This document shows positions 26,708 through 33,876 of a DNA stretch of 40,574 nt, piece after piece. A model generated the notes under the pieces. The model did not search any database and had not been told where the DNA came from. It saw nothing but the letters and a program-made list of their open reading frames with translations. The DNA comes from Betaproteobacteria bacterium (GTDB lineage Bacteria; Pseudomonadota; Gammaproteobacteria; Burkholderiales; CAIKXV01): contig CANHBC010000006.1 in assembly GCA_947458835.1 (NCBI GenBank), positions 1 through 40,574 of the forward strand, in the 5' to 3' direction. The position numbers were made by a program, and so were the translations under genes. The stretch's first letter is position 1; each line of letters begins with the position of its first letter.

Positions 26708-26767
26708 GCGCGCGACACGGCTCGATCCGCTTCCACCCGCAACAGATATCCGCATACGGAGACCCGC

Positions 26768-27880
26768 ATGAAACTGTCCACCTTCATGATGCCGCTGCAC
26801 CCCGTGGGCAAGCCGTGGCCGCTGTCGCTCAAGGAAGACCGCGAGGCGATCATCCTGGCCGATCGCCTCGGCTACTCGGAAGCCTTCGTCGGCGAGCACG
26901 TGACCGACGCCGCCGAGACGGTGACCTCGTGCATGATGTTCCTCGCCAGCCTCGCCCACGACACCAAACACATCAAGCTCGGCACCGGCACGATCAACCT
27001 GCCCAACAGCCATCCGGCCCACGTTGCCGCGCAGGCGGCCATGCTCGACAACATCCTGGAAGGCCGGTTCATCATGGGCATCAGCCCTGGCGGCCTGATG
27101 TCTGATGCCGAGGCCTTCGGCAACTACGGCCGCGACCGCATGGCGATGTTCGTCGAGGGCATCAACATGGTGCTCGACATCTGGGCCGGCGAGGCTCCGT
27201 ACAACCTCAAGGGCCAGTTCTGGGAAGTCACCACCGAGAAGACGATGATCGCCGAGATCGGTACCGGCATCATGCTCAAGCCCTACCAGCAGCCGCATCC
27301 GCCGATCGTCGGCACCGTGGTCGCGCCGTTCTCCAAGGGCGTGGTGGCGATGGCCGAGCGCGGCTGGAAGCCGATCTCGGCGAACTTCCTGCTGCCGCAA
27401 TGGGTGAAGACTCACTGGGACAGTTTCGTGCAGGGCAAGCAGAACATCGGGCAGGTGGCCAGCCCGGCCGACTGGAGCGTCGCCAAGTGCATCTTCGTCG
27501 CCGACGACGACGCCACGGCCCAGCGCTACGGCTACGGCGAGGACGGCCCCTACCACCACTACTTCAAGCAGCTCATCCGCAAGCTGGTCGGCTTCGGCAA
27601 CCGCGGCAACCTGTTCAAGGCCGACCAGAGCATGCCCGACGAGATGATCACGGCGGATTACGTGAACCGCAAGCTCACGATCGCCGGCACCGTCGACAGC
27701 GTGGTCGACCAGATCCTGGCCTTCCGCGAGGAAGTGGGCGACTTCGGCACGCTCGTCTATGCGTCGCTGGACTGGAAGGACCCGGCGCTGGGCAAGCGCT
27801 CCATGGAACTGATGGCCGAGAAGGTCATGCCGGCGGTCAATGCCGCCATCGCGTCGGGCAAGACCGCTCGCGCAGCCTGA
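26768..27880 (+). CDS. Luciferase-like (LLM class) flavin-dependent monooxygenase
   Basis: 370 residues, TIM-barrel bacterial luciferase family, nearest in pattern to limonene-monooxygenase-like members. N-terminal MKLSTFMMPLHPVGKPW, then DRLGYSEAFVGEHVTDAAETV, IKLGTGTINLPNSHPAHVAAQAAML, LEGRFIMGISPGGLMSDAEAFG and a C-terminal region TIAGTVDSVVDQILAFREEVGDFGTLVY. It takes reduced flavin from a reductase, here encoded immediately upstream, and inserts one oxygen atom; substrates range from terpenes and alkanes to C-S and C-N compounds, and this one cannot be named from sequence. The next gene starts 16 bp after its stop. Confidence 0.92.
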   Translation: MKLSTFMMPLHPVGKPWPLSLKEDREAIILADRLGYSEAFVGEHVTDAAETVTSCMMFLASLAHDTKHIKLGTGTINLPNSHPAHVAAQAAMLDNILEGRFIMGISPGGLMSDAEAFGNYGRDRMAMFVEGINMVLDIWAGEAPYNLKGQFWEVTTEKTMIAEIGTGIMLKPYQQPHPPIVGTVVAPFSKGVVAMAERGWKPISANFLLPQWVKTHWDSFVQGKQNIGQVASPADWSVAKCIFVADDDATAQRYGYGEDGPYHHYFKQLIRKLVGFGNRGNLFKADQSMPDEMITADYVNRKLTIAGTVDSVVDQILAFREEVGDFGTLVYASLDWKDPALGKRSMELMAEKVMPAVNAAIASGKTARAA

Positions 27881-27896
27881 AAAGAGGAGCAGAAAG

Positions 27897-28895
27897 ATGT
27901 TGAACGTAGCCGTCGTCGGCATGGGGTGGTGGGGCAAGATCATCGTCCCGCTGCTCAAGACCAGCAGCAAGATCTCGGTCGGCAAGGTGGTCGAGGTCAA
28001 TCCCGATTCGATCGCCGATTTCGCGCGCGAGCAGGGCGTGGAGGTGGTGACAAGCTATGAAGAGGTACTGAAGGATCCGTCGATCCAGGCGGTCGTGCTG
28101 TGCACGCCGCACACCCAGCACACCGACCAGATCGTCGCCGCGGCCGCCGCGGGCAAGCACGTGTTCTGCGAGAAGCCGCTGTCGATGACCCGCGCCGACG
28201 TGCTGCGTGCGGTAGCCGCGGTGGAGAAGGCCGGTGTCGCGCTGGCCGTCGGCCATGAGCGCCGCTTCGAGCCGCCGATCGTCGAGATGATGAAGATCGT
28301 GAAGTCCGGCGTGCTCGGCAAGCCGTTGCAGGTCGAGGCCAACTTCAGCCAGGACAAGTTCCTGTCGCTGGCCGCTGACAACTGGCGTCTGTCGGGCAAG
28401 GAAGCGCCCGCGGGCCCGATGACCGCGACCGGCATCCACCTGCTGGACCTCTCGGTCGGCGTGTTCGGCGAGGCCGATCACGTGTATGCCAGCGTGAAGC
28501 AGCTCGGCAGCCATCTGGTCAACGGCGACACACTCGCCATACTGGTGTCGTTCCGCAACGGTGGCCATGCGCTGATCAGCGCGATCCTCGCCACGCCGTT
28601 CGACGGACGCTTCGCGATCTACTGCAACGAAGGCTGGATCGAGGTGCGCGACAAGACCCACCCGGAAGCACCGGAAGGCTGGACGATGACCCAGTGCTTC
28701 CGCGGTGGCCGGCGCGAGGTGAAGGAGTTCCCGCCGGTACCCGGCGTGCTCGCCAACCTCGAGGCCTTCGCCGACGCCGCCGAGGGCCGCGCACCGTATC
28801 CGGTGCCGCGCGATCAGATGGTGGCCAACATCTCCGCGCTCGAGGCCATCTTCAAGGCGACGAAGAGCGGCGTGGTGGAGAAGGTCGAGGGCTGA
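27897..28895 (+). CDS. Gfo/Idh/MocA-family oxidoreductase (third)
   Basis: 332 residues. Rossmann start LNVAVVGMGWWGKIIVPLL (GxGxxG at 8-13), CTPHTQHTDQIVAAAAAGKHV and the catalytic FCEKPLSMTRAD with Lys93, then VGHERRFEPPIVEMMKIV and GPMTATGIHLLDLSVGVFGE (His/Asp site). ATG at 27897 has a GAGGAG ribosome binding site; a longer frame would add residues overlapping the monooxygenase. It is shorter and clearly different from the two family members at 20638 and 21751. As third gene of the operon it probably oxidises or reduces the monooxygenase product (inference). Confidence 0.92.
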   Translation: MLNVAVVGMGWWGKIIVPLLKTSSKISVGKVVEVNPDSIADFAREQGVEVVTSYEEVLKDPSIQAVVLCTPHTQHTDQIVAAAAAGKHVFCEKPLSMTRADVLRAVAAVEKAGVALAVGHERRFEPPIVEMMKIVKSGVLGKPLQVEANFSQDKFLSLAADNWRLSGKEAPAGPMTATGIHLLDLSVGVFGEADHVYASVKQLGSHLVNGDTLAILVSFRNGGHALISAILATPFDGRFAIYCNEGWIEVRDKTHPEAPEGWTMTQCFRGGRREVKEFPPVPGVLANLEAFADAAEGRAPYPVPRDQMVANISALEAIFKATKSGVVEKVEG

Positions 28896-28911
28896 TGATG
28901 GCGGTGCCGCG

Positions 28912-30054
28912 GTGAACTACGTCGACGTCGTCACCGGACGCCGCTATCCGGTATCGGTCCCGCGCTGGCAGTCGGACGAGGGCAACGGCCTGGACCTGGA
29001 GCCCTGTCCCGGCATCACGCGCGACCGGATCGACCCGTCGCGCCGTTCGCTGTGGCGCTACGCTGCAGCGATGGCGGTGCCGGCGGAGGGTGCGGTCACA
29101 CTCGGCGAGGGCTGGACGCCGCTGCTGCCGCGGGCGTGGCGGGGTATCGACCTGCTGTGGAAGCTCGAGTACGTGATGCCGACCGGATCGTTCAAGGACC
29201 GGGGCATGACTGCGATGGTGAGCTACCTGAAGCAGCAGGGCGTTACCGACGTGCTCGAGGACTCGTCCGGCAATGCCGGTGCATCGCTGTCGACCTATGC
29301 CGCGGCGGCCGGCATGCGCTGCCGGATCATGGTGCCGGCTGCGGCGTCCTACCCCAAGATCGCTCAGATGGCCGCACATGGCGCCGACGTGGTCGCGGTG
29401 CCGGGAACGCGCCAGGATGTTGCCGATGCAGCGCTGCGCGAAGCGTCGAGCCTTTTCTACGCCAGCCACAACCGGCAGCCGCATTTCCTCGAAGGTACCA
29501 AGACCCTCGCCTACGAGCTGTGGGAGCAGCTCGGCTTCCGGCTGCCGGACAACGTGGTGGTGCCGGTGGGCTACGGTGCCAACGTGCTCGGTTGCGAGCG
29601 CGGCTTCGCCGAGCTGATGCGCGCCGGCGAGACCGACCGCATGCCGCGCATCTTCGGCGTGCAGGCGGCCCACGTGTCGCCGCTCGCCCAGGCCTTCGAA
29701 GAGGGCCTCGACGACTACAAGGAGATCGTCCCGGTCCCGACGCTGGCCGAGGGCATCGCCTCGCAGCGCCCGACGCGTGGACGCGCCATCCTGCATGCGG
29801 TGCGAGCCTCCGGCGGACGGATCCTGTCGGTGGGCGAGGACGAGATCGTGGACGCGTTGCGCACGCTGGCCGGCATGGGCTTCTACGTCGAACCGACCTG
29901 CGCGTCGGTCGGTGCGGCGCTCGGTCACCTGCTCGATGCGGGCGATATCCGGCCGGGCGAGACGACCGTCGCGGTACTCACCGGTACCGGCCTCAAGGCC
30001 TCGGAGACCATCGGCAAGGCGCTCGGCCTTTCCGCGCGCCCGCTGGTGGCCTGA
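28912..30054 (+). CDS. Threonine-synthase-like PLP-dependent enzyme
   Basis: 380-residue fold-type II PLP enzyme of the threonine synthase / tryptophan-synthase-beta superfamily. The Schiff-base lysine is Lys95 in MPTGSFKDRG; the phosphate and substrate loops are seen as LGEGWTPLLPR, EDSSGNAGASLSTYAA and TGTGLKASE near the C-terminus. The N-terminus (YVDVVTGRRYPVSVPRW) has the layout of the zinc-ribbon found in many such paralogues, but the cysteines are absent (only Cys32 nearby). GTG at 28912 is the only start fitting the family N-terminus; a ribosome binding site is not obvious, so it may be coupled to the Gfo/Idh gene 16 bp upstream. In this operon it is unlikely to be the housekeeping threonine synthase; a beta- or gamma-elimination/replacement on a hydroxy- or amino-acid intermediate is a guess. 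Confidence 0.87.
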   Translation: MNYVDVVTGRRYPVSVPRWQSDEGNGLDLEPCPGITRDRIDPSRRSLWRYAAAMAVPAEGAVTLGEGWTPLLPRAWRGIDLLWKLEYVMPTGSFKDRGMTAMVSYLKQQGVTDVLEDSSGNAGASLSTYAAAAGMRCRIMVPAAASYPKIAQMAAHGADVVAVPGTRQDVADAALREASSLFYASHNRQPHFLEGTKTLAYELWEQLGFRLPDNVVVPVGYGANVLGCERGFAELMRAGETDRMPRIFGVQAAHVSPLAQAFEEGLDDYKEIVPVPTLAEGIASQRPTRGRAILHAVRASGGRILSVGEDEIVDALRTLAGMGFYVEPTCASVGAALGHLLDAGDIRPGETTVAVLTGTGLKASETIGKALGLSARPLVA

Positions 30055-30075
30055 GGCTTCCCGGCGCCGGGGCCC

Positions 30076-31449
30076 TCAGCCGCCCACCATCGGCCGCAGC
30101 AGCGTCCACGCCAGGCCTGCTGCCGCGCATCCGCCGAGCAGCGGGAGCACGCCGACCTTGTAGCGGAACAGCGCGACCACCGCCGCGGCGGCGATCGCTG
30201 CGGCCACCGGTTCGAAGGCGCCATCGAAGCCGGCCGGCCAGAATACGTGGTAGGCGAAGAACAGCGCGAGGTTGAGGATCACCCCGACCACGGCTGCGGT
30301 GATCGCAGACAGGGGGGCGGTAAAGCCCAGTCGGCCACGGGTGGCCTCGACCACCGGGCCACCGGCCAGGATGAACAGGAACGAGGGCAGGAAGGTGAAC
30401 CAGGTCACCGCGGCCGCGGCCAGCGCGCCGCCGAGGAACGGGGCGCCTTCGCCGGCCACCTGCGCGGTCCAGCCGCCGATGAATCCGACGAACGCGACCA
30501 CGATGATCAGCGGCCCCGGCGTTGTCTCGCCGAGCGCGAGTCCGTCGATCATCTGGGTCGCGGTCAGCCACTGGTAATGCTCGACCGCGCCCTGGTACAC
30601 GTAGGGCAGCACGGCATAGGCGCCGCCGAAGGTGAGCAGTGCAGCCTTGGTGAAGAACCAGCCCATGTGCGCCAGCGTTCCCTCCGACCCCGAGATCGCG
30701 AGCAGCAGCGCCATCGTGCCCAGCCACAGCGCGGCACCGGTGGCCAGCACGCGCAGCAGGCGGGCGCGGGTGAACACGGTGTGCGGCGAGCGCGGCGTGT
30801 CGTCGTCGATCAACGCCGGACCGTAGTCCTTCCGCTTCGAGGCATGTCCGCCACCGAGAGCGAACACCCCGGGCCAGCGACGGGCGCCGAAGTATCCGAC
30901 CAGGGCCGCGGCGAGTACGATCGCCGGGAACGGCATGTCCAAGGCGAAGATGGCGACGAACGCGGCTGCCGCGATGCCGGCCATCCAGCCGTTGGCGAGT
31001 GCCCGGCTGCCGATGCGCCAGGCGGCGTGCAGCACGATGGCCGTGACCGCCGGCTTGATCCCGTAGAACACCCCGGCGATCACCGGCATATCGCCGAAGC
31101 GGATGTAGATCCAGGACAGGCCGACCAGCAGCACCAGCGACGGCAGCACGAACAGTGCGCCGGCCACGATGCCGCCCCAGGTCCGGTGCAGCAGCCAGCC
31201 GATGTAGGTGGCAAGCTGCTGGGCCTCCGGGCCGGGCAGCACCATGCAGTAGTTGAGGGCGTGCAGGAAGCGCTGCTCGCTGATCCATCTCCGGCGTTCG
31301 ACCAGTTCGGTGTGCATCAGCGCGATCTGCCCGGCCGGCCCGCCGAAGCTGATGCAGCCCAGCTTGAACCAGAAGCGCAGCGCCTCCCGGAACGGCACGG
31401 CGGCGGGCGCCTGCATCGCGGCCACGCGGTCGTCTGTCGTGCGCTCCAT
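30076..31449 (-). CDS. chrA: Chromate transporter, CHR family (ChrA)
   Basis: 457-residue integral membrane protein with the two-half CHR architecture: the N-terminal half carries FKLGCISFGGPAGQIALMH and VLPGPEAQQLATYIGW; the C-terminal half repeats these as FTKAALLTFGGAYAVLPYV and ETTPGPLIIVVAFVGF. About ten to twelve hydrophobic segments are visible. ChrA exports chromate, and some members act on other oxyanions. ATG at 31449 is preceded by GAGGAGG (complement at 31454-31460); longer starts lack it. The gene is convergent with the threonine-synthase-like gene (21-bp gap) and divergent from a Bug receptor gene. No ChrB regulator is adjacent, so metal-responsive control is not evident. Confidence 0.9.
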   Translation of the reverse strand: MERTTDDRVAAMQAPAAVPFREALRFWFKLGCISFGGPAGQIALMHTELVERRRWISEQRFLHALNYCMVLPGPEAQQLATYIGWLLHRTWGGIVAGALFVLPSLVLLVGLSWIYIRFGDMPVIAGVFYGIKPAVTAIVLHAAWRIGSRALANGWMAGIAAAAFVAIFALDMPFPAIVLAAALVGYFGARRWPGVFALGGGHASKRKDYGPALIDDDTPRSPHTVFTRARLLRVLATGAALWLGTMALLLAISGSEGTLAHMGWFFTKAALLTFGGAYAVLPYVYQGAVEHYQWLTATQMIDGLALGETTPGPLIIVVAFVGFIGGWTAQVAGEGAPFLGGALAAAAVTWFTFLPSFLFILAGGPVVEATRGRLGFTAPLSAITAAVVGVILNLALFFAYHVFWPAGFDGAFEPVAAAIAAAAVVALFRYKVGVLPLLGGCAAAGLAWTLLRPMVGG

Positions 31450-31589
31450 GCTGCCTCCTCCGATGGGGTCGAACGACGAGTGTATCCTGACGGACGTGCC
31501 TGTCCCGAGGGTGCCCAGCGACCGGTTGCAGCCTTCGGTTAACATCCGCGCCGCAACGAATCCACAACCGATCAGGCGGAGGTAAGACC

Positions 31590-32570
31590 ATGGATCCGAA
31601 GGCCCTCACGATCGCGGCCGGCCTTGCGCTGGGTGCAGCCCAGGCGCTGCCGGCCGTCGATGCGCACGCGCAGGACTGGCCTTCGCGGCCGGTGCGTATC
31701 GTCCTGGGCTTCGCGCCCGGTGGCGTCGCCGACCTCACCTCCCGGCTGCTCGCGCAGCAGCTCGGCGAGCGGCTTGGCCAGCCAGTCCTGGTCGACAACC
31801 GGCCGGGTGCTGGCGGCATCATCGCCGCCGAGACCGTGGCCAAGTCCGCCCCCGACGGCTACACGCTGCTGCTGATCACCAACGGCAACGCGGCGGCGGT
31901 GACGCTGATGAAGTCGCTGCCGTACGACCCGGTCAAGGACTTCGCGATGGTGGCGCCGATGGCGTCGTTCGACCTGGTGATCGTCACCGGCAAGGGCTCG
32001 CAGATCGCTTCGATCAAGGACATCCTGAACCTCGCGCGTACCGCTCCGCAGAAGCTCAACCTCGGGTCGATCAACATCGGCAGCACCCAGCACCTGGCGA
32101 CCGAACTGTTCCGGGCGCAGGCCGGAGTGCCGATGAACGCGGTCACCTACAAGGGCACGCCGGCGCTGGTCGCGGCACTGCAGGGCGACGAGGTGCAGGT
32201 CGGCTTCGAGGTGCTGGGCCCGGTGCTGACCCAGATCACCAGCGGTGCGCTGCGCGCGGTCGCGGTCACGGGCGCACGCCGCTTCGAGGGCCTGCCTAAC
32301 GTGCCGACCGCGGTCGAGAGCGGGATGCCCCAGTACAACGTCGCGGGCTGGAACGGCGTCGCCGCGCCGGCTCGCACGCCTCGAGCGATCATCAGTCGCC
32401 TGAACGTCGAGATCAACGCCGCCATCGCCCGACCCGATATCCGCAAGCGGATGCTCGAGCTGGCGGTGAGCCCGACCGGCGGTACGCCCGATGACCTGAC
32501 GAAGCTGCTGGCCAGCGAGATCCGGCGCTGGGGCGACGTGGTCACGCAGGCGAAGATCGAGCGGCAGTAA
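31590..32570 (+). CDS. Bug-family (TctC-like) periplasmic solute receptor 3
   Basis: 326 residues with a signal peptide (DPKALTIAAGLALGAAQALP, cleavage after AHA near residue 27). Mature motifs PVRIVLGFAPGGVADLTSRLL, LVDNRPGAGGIIAAETVAK, NAVTYKGTPALVAALQGDEVQ and LPNVPTAVESGMPQ. A strong GGAGGTAA ribosome binding site precedes ATG at 31590. It is followed 52 bp later by the LigI-like hydrolase gene, so uptake and hydrolysis of the same kind of carboxylate are likely co-expressed. As with the other two, no transporter membrane subunit is adjacent. Confidence 0.94.
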   Translation: MDPKALTIAAGLALGAAQALPAVDAHAQDWPSRPVRIVLGFAPGGVADLTSRLLAQQLGERLGQPVLVDNRPGAGGIIAAETVAKSAPDGYTLLLITNGNAAAVTLMKSLPYDPVKDFAMVAPMASFDLVIVTGKGSQIASIKDILNLARTAPQKLNLGSINIGSTQHLATELFRAQAGVPMNAVTYKGTPALVAALQGDEVQVGFEVLGPVLTQITSGALRAVAVTGARRFEGLPNVPTAVESGMPQYNVAGWNGVAAPARTPRAIISRLNVEINAAIARPDIRKRMLELAVSPTGGTPDDLTKLLASEIRRWGDVVTQAKIERQ

Positions 32571-32622
32571 ACTTGGTAAAGAGGCGGCGACTGCGCTGCC
32601 GGTGACCCCTGGAGCCTGCCCG

Positions 32623-33492
32623 ATGAAGCCCTGCCGAGCCTACGATACCCATCCGGTGAAGCCGGGCTGGACGCCGCCGCCGCTGGCCTGCGACGCGCAC
32701 TGCCACATCTTCGGGCCCGCTGACCGGTTCCCGTACGCACCCGAGCGAACGTACACCCCGACCGATGCCGGCTATGACCAGCTGCGCGGCCTGCACGACT
32801 TCCTCGGTTTCGAGCGGGCGGTGCTGGTGCAGGCCAGCTGCCACGGCGCCGACAACTCGGCCATGCTCGACGCGATCGCACGCAGCGATGGCCGCTACCG
32901 TGGCGTCGCCATGGTCGACCCGGGCACGCCCGACGCGGCGTTCGAGCGGCTGCACGCGGGCGGCGTGCGGGGCGTGCGCTTCAACTTCGTGCAGCACCTC
33001 GGCGGCGCACCGGACATGGATTTCTTCCATGAGACGGTCGACCGCCTCGCTCCGCTCGGCTGGCACCTGCAGCTGCACTTCGACGCCGTGGACATCCCGC
33101 AGTACCGGGCGCTGCTCGATGCGCTGCCGGTGCCGTTCATCATCGACCACATGGCCCGGGTCAAGGCGGCGGCGGGCACCGGACAGCCGGCCTTCGTACA
33201 GCTGCTCGACCTGATGCGCAACAACCCGAATGCGTGGGTGAAGATCAGCGGGTCGGAACGCGTGTCCGTCGGCAAGGCGCCGTTCGACGATGCGAGCCCG
33301 TTCGCCCGCGCACTGGTCGAGGTGGCGCCGGAGCGGGTGCTCTGGGGCACCGACTTCCCGCACCCGAACATCAGTGCCGACATGCCGAACGACGGCGAAC
33401 TGGTCAACCTGTTCGCGCGCACGGTCACCGACGAGGCGGTGCGCCGGCAGGTGCTCGTACTCAATCCGGCGACGCTGTACTGGGCCGATTGA
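32623..33492 (+). CDS. Amidohydrolase-2 family protein, 2-pyrone-4,6-dicarboxylate hydrolase (LigI)-like
   Basis: 289-residue TIM-barrel hydrolase. Metal/catalytic residues: CDAHCHIFGP (His26, His28), FIIDHMARV (His176) and LWGTDFPHPN (Asp244). The opening ACDAHCHIFGPADRFPYAPERTYTP and the overall length match the LigI/PDC-lactonase branch, which opens pyrone dicarboxylates or hydrolyses lactones. ATG at 32623 has GGAG at 32610-32613; a GTG at 32602 is a weaker alternative adding seven residues. Upstream lies a Bug receptor; no LigAB dioxygenase is in the window, so the true substrate may be another lactone or cyclic acid. Confidence 0.88.
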   Translation: MKPCRAYDTHPVKPGWTPPPLACDAHCHIFGPADRFPYAPERTYTPTDAGYDQLRGLHDFLGFERAVLVQASCHGADNSAMLDAIARSDGRYRGVAMVDPGTPDAAFERLHAGGVRGVRFNFVQHLGGAPDMDFFHETVDRLAPLGWHLQLHFDAVDIPQYRALLDALPVPFIIDHMARVKAAAGTGQPAFVQLLDLMRNNPNAWVKISGSERVSVGKAPFDDASPFARALVEVAPERVLWGTDFPHPNISADMPNDGELVNLFARTVTDEAVRRQVLVLNPATLYWAD

Positions 33493-33593
33493 ACGCCCTC
33501 GCTGCTGCCGCGACCGCGCCGGTCTGGTGGTCGGCACTGGTGCGACGCGCCGGATCGAGTGAATGCGTATGGCAATGCTTCGCCAGAATGCGC

Positions 33594-33599
33594 TACAAT
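33594..33599 (+). promoter_or_regulatory. Candidate -10 box of tRNA-Val
   Basis: TACAAT, one base from TATAAT, ends 13 bp before the mature tRNA 5' end. A weak -35 candidate (TGGCAA, 33570-33575) is 18 bp upstream. Stable-RNA promoters are normally placed like this. It lies in the 120-bp gap after the LigI-like gene, which otherwise shows nothing recognisable. Confidence 0.5.
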
Positions 33600-33612
33600 G
33601 CGTGGCTTCGGC

Positions 33613-33689
33613 AGGCGCGTAGCTCAGCTGGTTAGAGCACCACCTTGACATGGTGGGGGTCGTTGGTTCGAGTCCAATCGCGCCTACCA
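33613..33689 (+). tRNA. tRNA-Val (anticodon GAC)
   Basis: 77-nt cloverleaf ending in an encoded CCA (33687-33689). The acceptor stem AGGCGCG pairs with CGCGCCT, discriminator A. The D arm is GCTCAGCTGGTTAGAGC, the anticodon stem CCACC/GGTGG surrounds the loop TTGACAT with anticodon GAC, reading GUC/GUU, and the T arm contains GGTTCGAGTCC. This tRNA lies 187 bp upstream of thrS. Confidence 0.96.
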
Positions 33690-33833
33690 ACTTACATTCC
33701 GGGTACCGGACATCCAACGTGGCCTGCGATCCGATTGCCGCGGTCCCGAACCGCGTCGGGCGCGCCCCGCAGGGCTGCCGAACTCGCAGGGTGTCGTACT
33801 GATCCCACCGGTCGGGTGCGCAAGCGATTGAAG

Positions 33834-33859
33834 AAGTGCGGCTCGACCGCACTTTTTTT
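33834..33859 (+). terminator. Intrinsic terminator between tRNA-Val and thrS
   Basis: A perfect 8-bp stem AAGTGCGG / CCGCACTT with loop CTCGA, running directly into seven T residues (33853-33859). It is the only canonical Rho-independent terminator seen in the window. It ends 17 bp before the thrS ATG, so it may end the tRNA transcript, attenuate thrS, or both. Confidence 0.88.
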
Positions 33860-33864
33860 CGACC

Positions 33865-33876
33865 AGGGGTTTCCCC
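33865..33876 (+). promoter_or_regulatory. thrS ribosome binding site within a small GC hairpin
   Basis: The probable Shine-Dalgarno AGGGG (33865-33869) ends 7 nt before the ATG. Its four G residues can pair with CCCC (33873-33876), which abuts the start codon, across a TTT loop. The hairpin would hide the ribosome binding site; whether it forms in vivo is unknown. Confidence 0.45.

Noticed and set aside
33613-33689. tRNA-Val as an integration (att) site for the catabolic block
   Set aside because: The block lies on the 5' side of the tRNA, no integrase gene is present, and I found no copy of the tRNA 3' end near the relA boundary.
33690-33833. T-box riboswitch or threonine leader peptide before thrS
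   Set aside because: No T-box consensus (AGGGTGG...ACCGCG) and no short ORF with repeated threonine codons; a 27-codon GTG frame at 33719 is not threonine-rich.
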